Shown here piece by piece: positions 54,890 to 64,000 of a DNA stretch of 64,000 nt. The translations under genes and the position numbers were made by a program. The notes below the pieces were generated by a model. That model was given only the letters and a program-made list of their open reading frames with translations, was not told the DNA's origin and made no database searches. Position 1 is the stretch's first letter. Every line of letters begins with the position of its first letter. Origin of the DNA: Caballeronia temeraria (lineage in GTDB: Bacteria > Pseudomonadota > Gammaproteobacteria > Burkholderiales > Burkholderiaceae); contig NZ_FCOI02000017.1 of assembly GCF_001544795.2 (NCBI RefSeq), positions 95,010 to 159,009 of the forward strand, written 5' to 3'.

Positions 54890-55100
54890 GCAACTGGTAA
54901 GGTCGGGTGGTTTAAGGACAAAAGGGGTGGGCCGTATGACGCCCGATGACGGGGACGGTTTGTTCGCCCATTTCTCGGAGATCCGCACCGAGGTTAAAAG
55001 CGCTGAAGGAACGGCAGAAGGCGACATTCGGCGAGAATATGAGTCCAAAGGGCAACCAGGCAGCGAACATCAAGCCGGCGTACGCGCTGGCGGGAAACAG
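54890..55100 (+). pseudogene. Cold-shock protein (CspA family) remnant
   Basis: Three frames read in order TGKVGWFKDKRG, then MTPDDGDGLFAHFSEI, then KALKERQKATFGEN and SPKGNQAANIKPA. Together they follow the CspA plan TGTVKWFNDAKGFGFITPDDGGEDLFAHFS.. through the GPKG.QA.NI end. At least two frameshifts separate the pieces, and the RNP-1 GFGFI is destroyed. It is clearly a dead csp gene. Confidence 0.8.
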
Positions 55101-56413
55101 CAGTCATCGTAAGCCAGGCCCCGACGAATTCCGCCCATCGCACCGTCTCCGTGCCCGCCAATCGCTCTCTCGTACGCGTACGTACTTCACCGGCCGAGCA
55201 GCGGGGCGAGACAGCGCGCCTAGTTCGACCGGACGCTTCAACACAGGAACTACGATGATCGCGGATAAATCATCTGGAATCCTACACGTATCGCGACTTC
55301 ATGCCCTCTTGAAGGCTGCCTAGGTGTGAAACATTGCTGCGGGAATGGCGCGTCAATCTAAGCTTCTGTTTTAAAAGACATTCTTTGGTAAATTCTAGGC
55401 CTAATCGAACTTTGTTTCACGCAGACAGGCGCCGGGGCGCATCTCACGCCACCGTTCTGCGGCCCGAACGGACCCAAAATGCCTGTCGGACGCTTATTTG
55501 TATCAATAGAACGAATTCCGTGCTAATTGATACGTTAGGCAAAAACCGGTTTCTGGCGTAGTAGGCGCGTCCACTGGGTCGGCCCACTGCCCGGGTGCCG
55601 CGGCACGCAGCGGTGACGCTCGATCGCTCGGCACGAAACGGTCGAGTTGCTAACGCGCGCCTAGAAGAACATGCCTTGGCGCGTTTGCGAGGTGACGATC
55701 CGATTGGCGCCGCACTACCTCGAAAAACGGTATGTCGTTGGCGGCGAGTGTCCACGCCCGAGAGTTTCCGGCGTGCTGCAGAACGCGTTCTATCGTCGCC
55801 TCGGCGCGCGGGGAAATGATCAAGTCTGCGTCGCCAAAAGGCCCTATCCTGAAGATAGTGGGCGAGATAGATCATCCGGATCAATTCGTTGACCAATTAG
55901 GCAGAATCGGAGCCACTTCGGCATCCGGCGAATGTCAGATGGCTCACCAAGGAGATTTCTTGCGCTGCCTTCTCTGGCATCGTTAACAGCATGGCCTTCT
56001 TGAGGGGCTATGCAAGGACGTACGGGAAGGTCGAGTATGTGCGCAGCGCGAAGGCAAGCGGCAAAAAACATCGAGGAGAGCTCCGCGTCATGCGGACTTC
56101 TGACGCCGCGATGATGCAGAGTTGAGCGTCTCGCGGAAGGCTTCCACCGTGCAGCAGGTGCTCGATGCGCACAGCTATCCCTCCCGCAGTGAATCGTGAA
56201 ATGCGGGCGGAAGCGGGCAGGGCGCAGGCGCGTCCGTGGGTGCGTTCTACGTCGACGGTGCTATCGACCGAACCCATGCGCCTCGGTGCCCAGACTAATG
56301 CAATACAACTATGAGAAACCGATGGTTTATAGTCTAAAGTATTGCGTTAGCGTGTCGCCAGAGTTTGCAGTCGCGGCAACGCGATTCCTTCCTCGCCGGC
56401 CAAGCCAACGCGC
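55101..56413. other. Non-coding stretch
   Basis: No gene, repeat or RNA was recognised. TGTTTCACG near 55411 resembles only half of the chromosomal parS palindrome. Confidence 0.35.
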
Positions 56414-56690
56414 ATGGAACTGGCCGTCGTCATCGCGCTAGTGGAGACCTTCGGCGCTGCGCTCTATAAGGAAGCGCGCATGTCTTCGTGCTCGACTTCA
56501 TCGCCGATAACGTACGGTGCCGGTCCGAAACCGGCTTCGATGTCTCCGCCGTTGCGTAAAAAAACACTGCTCGCCGACGCGCTGTCCGAGGTCCGTCTCG
56601 CCTTCGAGTTCCTATGTGCAACTTGGCACGAGGTGTTTCTCGCCCGGACGCACGCGTTGCGCGCCGGGATCGGCGCGCGTGCGTTCCCCG
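56414..56690 (+). pseudogene. Broken second copy of the unknown family at 37.8 kb
   Basis: The start reads MELAVVIALVETFGAALYKEA, matching MDMAILIALAETYG of the gene at 37800. In a neighbouring frame VFVLDFIADN replaces VISFVAERGG, and then DALSEVRLAFEFLCATWHEVFLA returns in the first frame, matching DALSSLLEEARPAFEFLCGTW. The frame is shifted and the open reading continues to 57019 as unrelated sequence. Confidence 0.65.
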
Positions 56691-57541
56691 AGGCGGATCC
56701 CACGCCGTCTTCGAATACCTTCAACAACGACCCCTCCTGCAAGGAGGACGAGGCCCGTGGGAAGATGACGAGAACGGGGAGGGAGGTCATGCCTGAGCGC
56801 GCCGCTGTTGCCCACCCCGCGAACAGAGAGCCAGGGCGATTGGCTCACGCGCGAGGATTCCCAACGCTGCAAGCGCACATCTTCCCAGTCCGATGGAATT
56901 GGTCGAGGCGGTCCGGGAGGAAATTCCGGACTTCCGAGAGCGATATGAGGTTCCAGATGGGCTCTACCGACAGTATGTCCCGGCTTACGACGAGATCGTG
57001 GTGCGTTAGCTTCTCGTGAATGCGCTGTTCACCCGCGCGATACACAGCGCGGCGACATTTTTACCAACTTTCATCCAGACCGCCTCAAGGTGCTTCGCGC
57101 GCGTGCCTTGACCTGCGCCGCGTGAACGATCGCGGCAAGGAGCGGCCGGCAGTCTCGTTCATGTGGGCGATAGCCACATCGTGCTTGCCCTTGAGCGCGA
57201 AGTCGACGTATTGAGCCCGACTGGCCCATACAGCGACTCCACCCAATTGATCTCCGCGACTCGCGCGCGTACCTCGGGCGGCACATCCGCGCCGCGTCAG
57301 CTTGTTTCGGGCATCAGAACGAACTGGAAACGGATGAACGAAACCTGAACGCGGACGAGCAAACGTTGTATTGCACATCTCTGTTTGGTAACGACGCCCC
57401 GTTTGTTATCGACGTCAATGTCGTGAATGCGCACGGTGCTTTTCGTACGCAGATGCGATACCGTGCGGATATAAAGCCGGTCTCGATTACAGTCGATAAA
57501 CACTAGTCAAAAAAGCGCCGAGTGCGCGATCCGAAAACTCC
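56691..57541. other. Non-coding stretch with a C-terminal-like fragment
   Basis: Ending at 57506 on the plus strand, a frame reads APFVIDVNVVNAHGAF and IKPVSITVDKH. It looks like the end of a real protein but has no start in frame. The family is not recognised. The rest is uninterpretable. Confidence 0.35.
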
Positions 57542-58339
57542 ATGAACGATAAAACAGCCATCCGACTCGCGCACGACGATTCGTCGCGGCAGTGCACAGG
57601 TTGCCGCATCCCTGCCGACGAGATCTTCGATCTGGCGTTTGCGTTCCAACCGATCGTCGATACGCGGACGGGCACCGCGTACGCGCATGAGGCGCTTGTG
57701 CGCGGCCCCGGCGGCGAATCGGCCGGATCGGTGCTTGCACAGGTCGACGAAGCCAATCGCTACCATTTCGATCAACGCTGCCGCACCGTTGCGATCGAAC
57801 AGGCCGCAACGCTCGACATGAGCGGATACCTGTCGATCAATTTCATGCCGAACGCGGTTTATCAGCCGGAGGCATGTATCCGCAGCACGTTCGAGGCAGC
57901 CGAAAAGTTTCAGTTTGCGAGCGATCGCATCATCTTCGAGACCGTCGAAGGCGAGAGCATCATTAGCCGTTCGCATCTGGTCGAGATATTCCGTGCCTAT
58001 CGACGCTTTGGCTTTCAGACCGCCATCGATGATTTCGGCGCGGGCTACTCAGGCCTCACGCTGCTCGCTGAATTCCAGCCCGATCTCATCAAGCTCGACA
58101 TGGAACTGGTGCGCGGAATCGATACGGATTCGGTGCGGCAGAGCATCGTGCGAGGCGTGCTGTCCATGTGTCGCGACCTGGGCATCAGCGTGATCGCCGA
58201 AGGCATCGAAACCCGCGGCGAGCGGGATTTCTTCTTCGCGCACGATGTAACGCTGATGCAAGGCTATCTCTTCGCGAGGCCCGGGTTCCGCTCGCTGCCT
58301 GCGCCAACCGAGGACTGGAGAGTCGTGCACACGATGTGA
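57542..58339 (+). CDS. EAL-domain cyclic-di-GMP phosphodiesterase
   Basis: A 265-residue stand-alone EAL domain. Catalytic and metal residues are present: HEALVRG (E of the EAL box, about 57), INFMPNAVY (N), FETVEGESI (E), AIDDFGAGYSGL (both Asp), LIKLDMEL (K), IAEGIETRGE (E) and QGYLFARP (Q). This predicts an active c-di-GMP hydrolase. Upstream Cys residues (CTGCRIP) near the N-terminus may bind metal. It opens the second KaiC module. Confidence 0.88.
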   Translation: MNDKTAIRLAHDDSSRQCTGCRIPADEIFDLAFAFQPIVDTRTGTAYAHEALVRGPGGESAGSVLAQVDEANRYHFDQRCRTVAIEQAATLDMSGYLSINFMPNAVYQPEACIRSTFEAAEKFQFASDRIIFETVEGESIISRSHLVEIFRAYRRFGFQTAIDDFGAGYSGLTLLAEFQPDLIKLDMELVRGIDTDSVRQSIVRGVLSMCRDLGISVIAEGIETRGERDFFFAHDVTLMQGYLFARPGFRSLPAPTEDWRVVHTM

Positions 58340-59030
58340 CGCAACGAGCCGGAGCGCCCACGCGTCGGCGGCTCGCCTTCGCACGCAGGCAAACGCTCGA
58401 TCCGATGGCGATCTCGCCGAACCGCCTGATCAATGGCATGCTCAATCTGACATGGCGCACCTTGGGGCCGCCGTCGAAGTAAATGCCGAGCTCGAGGAGA
58501 CCCTGCACACGACGTTGAGCGTCCCGGTCTCACGGGGGAGCGCCGTGCACAACCTGAAGATCAACACATGCGGCACGAAGCTCGCGAGCAGCGCGCTACG
58601 ATCCACCGGCAATGTTTCCCTTCAAGGACGCCTGCGCGGCTGACTGGCTTGAGCGACGGTACTCATCGTCGACGACGAAGCCGACATTCACCTGGGCCGC
58701 ACCGAAGTGCTGACGGACGCCCAATTCGACTTCATCGAAGCGAGCGACGGTTCGTCCGGGGCTCAATATCCTCAAATTCGAGCGTGGAGATCGATATCCT
58801 GTTCAGCGTTATCGGCATGCCGGACATGAACGGGAAAGAGGCGGTCGACCGGGCGTGGTCGAGCCGGCCTCTCTTGCCAGAGCTCATCATGACGGGATAT
58901 GCGGAGAAATTGGTTTTCGGCAACGGCAAGGTAGAGGAGGGCGTGCAGCTTCTGACGAAGCCGTTTTCGATCGAAGAAATCGTGCTGAGAATCAAGGCCA
59001 TGATCGACGCGGAAGACGCATGTGCTCGAC
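58340..59030 (+). pseudogene. Remnant of a hybrid histidine kinase related to 46601
   Basis: Fragments read in order: FARRQTLDPMAISPNRLING, closely matching FSRRQTLDPKPVSLNRLVLG of the module A kinase. Then TVLIVDDEADIHLGRTEVL starts a receiver, and after a frameshift VEIDILFSVIGMPDMNGKEA through LLTKPFSIEEIVLRI finishes it. The kinase core (HATPase, phospho-His) is deleted. The phospho-Asp position reads FSVIGMP, with Ser for Asp, so even the receiver is dead. Confidence 0.85.
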
Positions 59031-59191
59031 GTCGAGCCTCGCGGAACGCAAGGCCGCAGCGTCGTGTCGCGGGGTCATTTCGAGTACACTGCCGACCTGA
59101 AGTGGCGGAATGGGAACCGACAGGTACGGAACGGCGGCGGCAAAAGGGTAGCGATGCCCCGGCTTGCCACCCAACATAATGGATCGACGCA

Positions 59192-60631
59192 ATGGACAAA
59201 CTCGCGCGGCTACGCAGCGAAGTTCCGGGACTTGACGATATCTGCGACGGCGGACTGATAGCGGGCTCGTCCTATATCGTGCAGGGGCGGCCGGGAGCGG
59301 GAAAAACCATCTTTGCCAATCAGATTGCCTTTGCGCAAGCCCGTCAGGGACACAAGGTTCTTTACATCACGCTGCTTGCGGAATCGCACGACAGGCTGTT
59401 CCAGTCGCTATCGGCGCTGAGTTTCTTCGATGCGAGCCGGCTCGGCAAGGATCTGACCTACCTCAGTCTTTTTCGCACGCTTCGCGAGAAGGGACTGGAT
59501 GCACTGGTCGCGTTGCTGCGCTCCGAGCTTGCGCGCACGCAGGCCAGCATGCTGGTGCTCGACGGATTGCTCAATGCCCGCGAAAGCAGCGAGACCAATC
59601 TGGACATCAAGACCTTCGTTGCGGAATTGCAAGGTCATGCCGCGTTTACCGGTTGCACGGTTCTGTTTCTGACCAGTGCCCGGATCGACGAATCCAGTCC
59701 TGAGCACACAATGGTCGATGGCGTGCTGCATCTCGAGGAAAACCTGTTCGGCTCGCGCACGGTACGTCACATTCGCGTTGCGAAATCCCGCGGCAGTCGT
59801 GCGCTCAGCGGCTTGCACCTCTATGAGATTTCGGAACGCGGCATCGCCGTGTTTCCCCGCCTTGAAGCAACTCTGGCTCGACCGTCCACGCAGGAGACCG
59901 TTCCGTTGACAAAGGTCGCCACGGGTACGGGCGGGCTCGACGAACGGCTCGGCGGCGGTTTGCCTGCCGCCTCGATGTCCGTCGTAGTGGGACCCGCCGG
60001 CAGCGGCAAGACGACCTTCGGAATCGGCTATCTCAACCGCGCCACGGTCGAGCGGCCGGCCGTGCATTTCGGTTTCTATGAAACGCCCGAGCGGCTCTAT
60101 GCGAAAGCGAAGGCACTGGGTCTCGATCTGCAAATGCTCGTCGAAAAGAAGGCGCTGTGCATGTTGTGGCGCCCGCTCACCGAAAATCTTCTCGACAAGC
60201 TCGCATACGAACTGCTCGACGCGGTTCGCACGACGCGCGCACAACGTCTGTTCATCGATGGCCTCGCCGGTTTCGAACGCGCAACCGTCGATCCGCATCG
60301 CATGGTCGAATTTTTCGCGGCGTTGAGCAACGAGCTGCGAGCCATCGGCGTGACGACGGTGTGTACCTGGGAGACGAAAGAGCTGTCGGGGCCGTGGCGC
60401 ACCAATCCATCACCGGAAATCCTGTCCCAGATCGACAACGTGATCGAGATGCGTCATCAGGCGGCAGACGGCGCTTTGCGACGGAGCATTTCGGTGCTCA
60501 AGGTTCGCGACAGCCTCTTCGATACCTCGACGGCGGAAGTGCGGATTTCCGGACTCGGCGATGGACTGCACGTAACGGGAACGGTGTCCACGGCGCGAGG
60601 CGCATTGGGCGACGACGCGAGCGGACGATAG
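59192..60631 (+). CDS. KaiC-like double RecA-fold ATPase (module B)
   Basis: A 479-residue protein with two KaiC domains. P-loops are GRPGAGKTIFANQIA (about residue 31) and GPAGSGKTTFGIGYL (about 267). Walker B strands are MLVLDGLLNARES and RLFIDGLAGFERA. It is only distantly related to the ATPase at 45124 (different linkers and C-terminus), so they are not recent duplicates. The receiver gene follows 13 bases downstream, and the set probably forms one signalling operon. Confidence 0.85.
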   Translation: MDKLARLRSEVPGLDDICDGGLIAGSSYIVQGRPGAGKTIFANQIAFAQARQGHKVLYITLLAESHDRLFQSLSALSFFDASRLGKDLTYLSLFRTLREKGLDALVALLRSELARTQASMLVLDGLLNARESSETNLDIKTFVAELQGHAAFTGCTVLFLTSARIDESSPEHTMVDGVLHLEENLFGSRTVRHIRVAKSRGSRALSGLHLYEISERGIAVFPRLEATLARPSTQETVPLTKVATGTGGLDERLGGGLPAASMSVVVGPAGSGKTTFGIGYLNRATVERPAVHFGFYETPERLYAKAKALGLDLQMLVEKKALCMLWRPLTENLLDKLAYELLDAVRTTRAQRLFIDGLAGFERATVDPHRMVEFFAALSNELRAIGVTTVCTWETKELSGPWRTNPSPEILSQIDNVIEMRHQAADGALRRSISVLKVRDSLFDTSTAEVRISGLGDGLHVTGTVSTARGALGDDASGR

Positions 60632-60644
60632 CCAGGCTGCGCGC

Positions 60645-61052
60645 ATGGCTAATCTTGTCGTCGTGGACGACGAATCTCTCGTTACCGATTTCCTGAAATT
60701 CCTGCTCGAAGACGCAGGGCACGTCGTGCATGTTGCTTCGAACGGTGCGGAGGGGTTGCAGACGATTCAGCGCATCAGACCGTCGCTCGTCGTGACGGAT
60801 TTCATGATGCCCGTTAGTTCAGGCGTAGACCTTGCGCGAGCGCTCAGCAGCGACGATGACTTCCGGCAGATTCCGATCGTCTTGTGCAGCGCGGCTCCGC
60901 ATGCGGTCGAACCGGCCGATCGGGCGTTGTTCGTGGCGATACTGCAAAAGCCTTATCCGCCGTTTCGTCTGACCGAACTCGTGGCATTGCAGGTGAAAGA
61001 GGCGCCGTCGGGTGGCGGGGCCGGCCGAAGTGACGAACAAGCAGGATTCTGA
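60645..61052 (+). CDS. Single-domain response regulator
   Basis: A 135-residue stand-alone receiver: VVDDESLVTDFL with acidic pocket, phospho-Asp in VVTDFMMPVSSG (about 51), Lys in LQKPYPPF (about 107). No output domain, so it works by protein contact, probably with the KaiC-like ATPase or the PAS kinase in the same operon. Confidence 0.85.
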   Translation: MANLVVVDDESLVTDFLKFLLEDAGHVVHVASNGAEGLQTIQRIRPSLVVTDFMMPVSSGVDLARALSSDDDFRQIPIVLCSAAPHAVEPADRALFVAILQKPYPPFRLTELVALQVKEAPSGGGAGRSDEQAGF

Positions 61053-61111
61053 GCACGTGCGTCAGTCCCGCGCCGGAATTCCAACCGTTTTTGTATGGCT
61101 GTGAGCTGTCC

Positions 61112-61492
61112 ATGACGCGTGTCCTTCTCGTTGATGACGAACCTGATCTACTCGAAGCGTGGAGCTTCGCGCTCGAATATTCCGGCTACGAGGTGGAGCG
61201 CGCTCGCGATGGAAGAGAGGCCATTGCCGCGATGCAACGCTCAGTGCCCGACCTGCTCATCACCGATCTGATGATGCCCGGCATGGACGGAGAGGCATTG
61301 TGCCGGAACGTTCGCGAACGGCCGGAATGGGCGGCGGTCCCTATCGTGTTGCACACGTCCGCCCATGTGGCTCGACCTGCGGGCATCGTTCTCTGGAATG
61401 CCTTGCTCAGAAAGCCCGCTTCGATGGCCCAGTTTCTGAAGACCGTCGCTGAACTCACGCAGGGCTCCGCACAAGGAGAGGATCACTCGTGA
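61112..61492 (+). CDS. Single-domain response regulator
   Basis: A 126-residue receiver: LLVDDEPDLLEAW, phospho-Asp in LLITDLMMPGMDG (about 53), and Lys in LLRKPASM (about 99). The ATG at 61112 is chosen because it places the acidic pair at residues 9 and 10, as usual. It is followed by the PAS kinase after 37 bases. Confidence 0.83.
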   Translation: MTRVLLVDDEPDLLEAWSFALEYSGYEVERARDGREAIAAMQRSVPDLLITDLMMPGMDGEALCRNVRERPEWAAVPIVLHTSAHVARPAGIVLWNALLRKPASMAQFLKTVAELTQGSAQGEDHS

Positions 61493-61529
61493 TGAAGCGT
61501 CCTCCGGCAACATCATCACGGCTGTTACG

Positions 61530-63107
61530 ATGACAGGCTCGACTTCCCGTCCATCGGAAGCAAACGCTGTCGGTACGGCCGACCGGGCGATCTTCGACCG
61601 CATGATCGAGCCGTATCTCATGCTCGATCAGTATTTGAGCGTCGTGTTCGCGAACCGTGCATGGCTCGCGACGTTCGGCGAGACCGAAACGGCGTTGGGC
61701 CAATGCGATCATCTGATCCACGCGCTTGTCACGAATCTTCACCCGGGTCAGCGCCGCCGCTCACCGGCTTTCAGCCTGGACACTGCGGATCGCGTCGACG
61801 CGACGTGCGACCAGCCATCGCGATACTGGCAGATTCACGTCTCGCATCTTCCCGCGACCGATGATGAATCGCCGCTCATCCTGCTGCGCTTCGATGACGT
61901 CACGATGCACACGCTGGCGACGCGGACGGAACGGCAAGAGAAAGCGCGACTGCGCTCGCACGCCCGCCTCCGGCAGATTCTTGCGAGAGAAGCCGAGCAG
62001 CGCCTGCACAATCATCGCGTGCGGTTCGAACGTGCGTTGGCTTTCGCTGGCGTCGGCGCGTGGGAGATCGACGTCGGAACGGGCGCGGTGCATTGCAGCG
62101 AACAATGCGTCGTAGATCTCGGTTTGCAGGACAATATCGGACTGGATCGGGAAAAGCTGTTCATCGAACAGCCCGATCCGATTGCCGAGCACTGGCAGGC
62201 GCTGCAAGAGAAAAGAAGCTTCGAATGCGAACGACGCATCGACACAACGCACGGACATCGATGGGTCCTGATTCGCGGCACGGGACAGTTCGCGGATGAC
62301 GGCACCATGCAATCGGTCATGGGCTTTACGCTCGACATCACGTCGCGCAAGGAGCATGAGCTCGAACTGTCCGCGACGGCCGGAGAGGAACGTTCGGGAC
62401 GCGAGCGCAGCGAAGCGCTCGCCAAGACGATGGATCATTTCATCGCGGCCGTCAGCCACGAGTTGCGCTCGCCTCTAAACGCCATCGTCTCCTGGGCCGA
62501 ACTGCTACAGGTCGTCGCCGATCCGTCTCACGTCGCGCGGGCAGGCGAAGCGATCCGCCGCAACGGCCGCCAGCTGTCGCATATGGTCGACGATCTGCTC
62601 GATAGCGGTGCGGTCGTTACCGGCAAGCTCTCAGTTCATCTGCAGCCGGTGGATATCGGTGCGCTCGCGCTCAACGTCGTGGAAGACATCCGCAAGAACG
62701 CGGAGCACAAGGGTCTTCGATTGCAGACGCCGCACATTGAGCCGTGCATCGTCATGGCGGACGAAAGTCGCCTTGAACAAGTCGTCTGGAACCTGCTGAC
62801 GAACGCGGTGAAATTCACGGACGCGGGCAGCGTGTCCATTTCGGTGAGTACATGCGATGGACAGGCGGTGCTGACCGTTCACGACACGGGGCGCGGCATT
62901 GCGCGCGATGCGCTGCCGGACGTATTCGACCGCTTCCAGCAGATTGCGCCGCAGTCGAGCGGCCGCGTCGGCGGTCTGGGGCTCGGACTGTGGCTCGTCA
63001 AGAACATCGTGAGCCTGCTCGGCGGGACGGTCGGCGTTGCGAGTCCAGGAAGCGGACAGGGCGCAACTTTTACCGTGCGTCTGCCGCTCGACTCGACCTT
63101 CCGATGA
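61530..63107 (+). CDS. PAS-domain sensor histidine kinase (module B)
   Basis: A 525-residue soluble kinase. Two PAS-like regions cover about 20-115 and 165-285. A HisKA phospho-His lies in AVSHELRSPLN (about 311), and the HATPase has NLLTNAVKFTDAGSV (about 419), DTGRGIARDALP and GGLGLGLWLVKNIVSLLGGTVG. It lacks a receiver, so it probably phosphorylates the two small receivers encoded just upstream. No membrane helix, so the signal is cytoplasmic. Confidence 0.87.
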   Translation: MTGSTSRPSEANAVGTADRAIFDRMIEPYLMLDQYLSVVFANRAWLATFGETETALGQCDHLIHALVTNLHPGQRRRSPAFSLDTADRVDATCDQPSRYWQIHVSHLPATDDESPLILLRFDDVTMHTLATRTERQEKARLRSHARLRQILAREAEQRLHNHRVRFERALAFAGVGAWEIDVGTGAVHCSEQCVVDLGLQDNIGLDREKLFIEQPDPIAEHWQALQEKRSFECERRIDTTHGHRWVLIRGTGQFADDGTMQSVMGFTLDITSRKEHELELSATAGEERSGRERSEALAKTMDHFIAAVSHELRSPLNAIVSWAELLQVVADPSHVARAGEAIRRNGRQLSHMVDDLLDSGAVVTGKLSVHLQPVDIGALALNVVEDIRKNAEHKGLRLQTPHIEPCIVMADESRLEQVVWNLLTNAVKFTDAGSVSISVSTCDGQAVLTVHDTGRGIARDALPDVFDRFQQIAPQSSGRVGGLGLGLWLVKNIVSLLGGTVGVASPGSGQGATFTVRLPLDSTFR

Positions 63108-63257
63108 GAGGCGCAGGGTTCGATCCACATGTGTGGCGGCGTGCGCCCAATCCCTGACCGCCGATCTGCGCTACCTGTCGCTTTCCGGATGCATTCCAAT
63201 CTGTTCAGCCGCGGCTAAGCGCGTTGCTAAAGAGAGAGGCGCCAACAGGCATCCTCT

Positions 63258-63447
63258 TTATCGGATGGCTGCGCAGTGATGCAAGACTGCTTGAAATTTG
63301 GCGGCGCTTCCCGAGTCTGTTTTAGCCGACTTGACCTCGGAAGCGCTCATGCCCGGTTCGTCTGCCAACTGTTCTTGCGCCTGAATCCAAAATTCGGCTG
63401 AGCGACCTTCCGGACTACCGGCTTCTTCCCAAAGGCGGTAGGCTCAT
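63258..63447 (-). pseudogene. DUF2934-family small protein with a broken start
   Basis: The minus strand reads AYRLWEEAGSPEGRSAEFW and continues as QAQEQLADEPG to a stop at 63258, matching DUF2934 (RERAY.LWE..GRP.GRD..HW..AE.E). A strong GGAGG and an ATG at 63447 stand directly before, but in the wrong frame: the ATG frame closes after 10 codons. One lost base near the start would restore the gene, so it is a recent frameshift or a programmed one. Confidence 0.6.
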
Positions 63448-63514
63448 GTTTTCCTCCGTTCGTCAGTGATGTCGATGTTCTGCGCATCGCGCATCGAGCG
63501 TGCCGCGCGTCTCT

Positions 63515-63976
63515 TCAGGCAACGGGTCCGTGTACGAAGTAGCGAAGCAATGGCGCGAAGGTCATCGCGTCGGTCGGCTTCGCGCAAAACGCGTCGAATC
63601 CCGCTTGCTTCGCGCGTTGCAGATCGGCCTCGCCTGCTGCCGCCGAATGGGCGATAAGGATGGTCCCGGACGTACTCGCGTCCGCGCGAAGGCGGGCGGC
63701 GACTTCCAGTCCGGACATGTCGGGCATCCAGATATCCAGCAGGACAACTTCGGGCTTGCATCGCGTGGTCGCGTCGATTGCGCCGAGGCCGCCGTAGACG
63801 GCATCGGTATCGAATCCGCACACGGCCAGAACCATGCTGATGGCGTCGGCCGTATCCACATAGTCGTCGACGACGAGCACCCGGGGCGTGCCGGGCGCGG
63901 CTTTCGTTCTACGCGTCCAGATTGCGCACTTAGGTACCAGGTATTCGCTCACGGCACTCATGATCGGTTCGCGCAT
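63515..63976 (-). CDS. Single-domain response regulator
   Basis: A 153-residue receiver: VLVVDDYVDTADAISM, phospho-Asp in VVLLDIWMPDMSG (about 82), Thr/Ala switch in ILIAHSAAA and Lys in FCAKPTDA. A 30-residue basic N-terminal tail precedes it. The start may be 63976 or 63961. The gene could be part of a further module beyond the window. Confidence 0.8.
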   Translation of the reverse strand: MREPIMSAVSEYLVPKCAIWTRRTKAAPGTPRVLVVDDYVDTADAISMVLAVCGFDTDAVYGGLGAIDATTRCKPEVVLLDIWMPDMSGLEVAARLRADASTSGTILIAHSAAAGEADLQRAKQAGFDAFCAKPTDAMTFAPLLRYFVHGPVA

Positions 63977-64000
63977 CGATAACGGCTCGAGCGGCGCTGC

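Noticed and set aside
55405..55425. TGTTTCACG as a possible chromosomal parS
   Set aside because: Only the left half of the palindrome is present; the right half does not match, and no second copy was seen.
45124..60631. A cyanobacterial-type circadian oscillator
   Set aside because: No kaiA or kaiB was found, and the tandem phosphosite of KaiC is not recognisable, so only 'KaiC-like' is supported.
1..64000. CRISPR arrays, rRNA genes, integrases or transposases
   Set aside because: None was seen on either strand by reading; no regularly spaced repeats and no transposase motifs.

Overview
The window is GC-rich Burkholderiaceae DNA, most likely Paraburkholderia, Caballeronia or a relative. 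The genus is inferred from gene content and codon style, not from a marker gene. It carries its own partition and replication block (parA-parB-rep, 49.9-53.7 kb), so it belongs to a secondary replicon (chromid or megaplasmid). No rRNA, ribosomal protein gene, insertion sequence or CRISPR was seen. The only tRNA-like sequence is a damaged tRNA-Lys.

Region 1 (0.4-16.9 kb) is a complete furan-aldehyde/furoate catabolic locus. It matches the hmf pathway described in Cupriavidus basilensis HMF14. One minus-strand operon encodes a UbiD decarboxylase and its UbiX prenyl-FMN synthase (hmfF, hmfG), a three-subunit molybdenum furoyl-CoA dehydrogenase whose large subunit is fused to a CoxG domain (hmfA-B-C), furoyl-CoA synthetase (hmfD), 2-oxoglutaroyl-CoA hydrolase (hmfE), a GMC HMF oxidase (hmfH), an MFS transporter and a fatty-acid-hydroxylase-like membrane protein. 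Two paralogous LysR regulators flank it, one coupled to an aldehyde dehydrogenase.

Region 2 (17.2-42.1 kb) is a stress island. Its first part (psiE, araC-type regulator, hdeD, PRC-barrel, sHsp, ClpK/ClpG disaggregase, thioredoxin-reductase-like protein) resembles the transmissible locus of stress tolerance. Redox enzymes, a UvrA paralogue, a lone GroES with a broken groEL, and a three-gene sHsp operon follow. The sHsp operon has a sigma-32-like promoter and a leader whose Shine-Dalgarno can pair with an upstream anti-SD, as in ROSE-type RNA thermometers. A second, orphan copy of that leader lies 1.3 kb away, next to a dnaK relic.

Region 3 (42.2-64 kb) has two KaiC-like ATPase modules flanking the replication block. 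Module A is a PAS-PAS hybrid kinase, a KaiC-like double ATPase and a hybrid kinase. Module B is an EAL phosphodiesterase, a broken hybrid kinase, a KaiC-like ATPase, two receivers, a PAS kinase and a third receiver. No kaiA or kaiB was seen. The gaps in regions 2 and 3 hold many gene relics (groEL twice, dnaK, BON, ParB-like, HIBADH-like, ArdC-like, cold-shock, DUF2934, hybrid kinase, and a duplicated unknown family), so this is an actively decaying accessory region.
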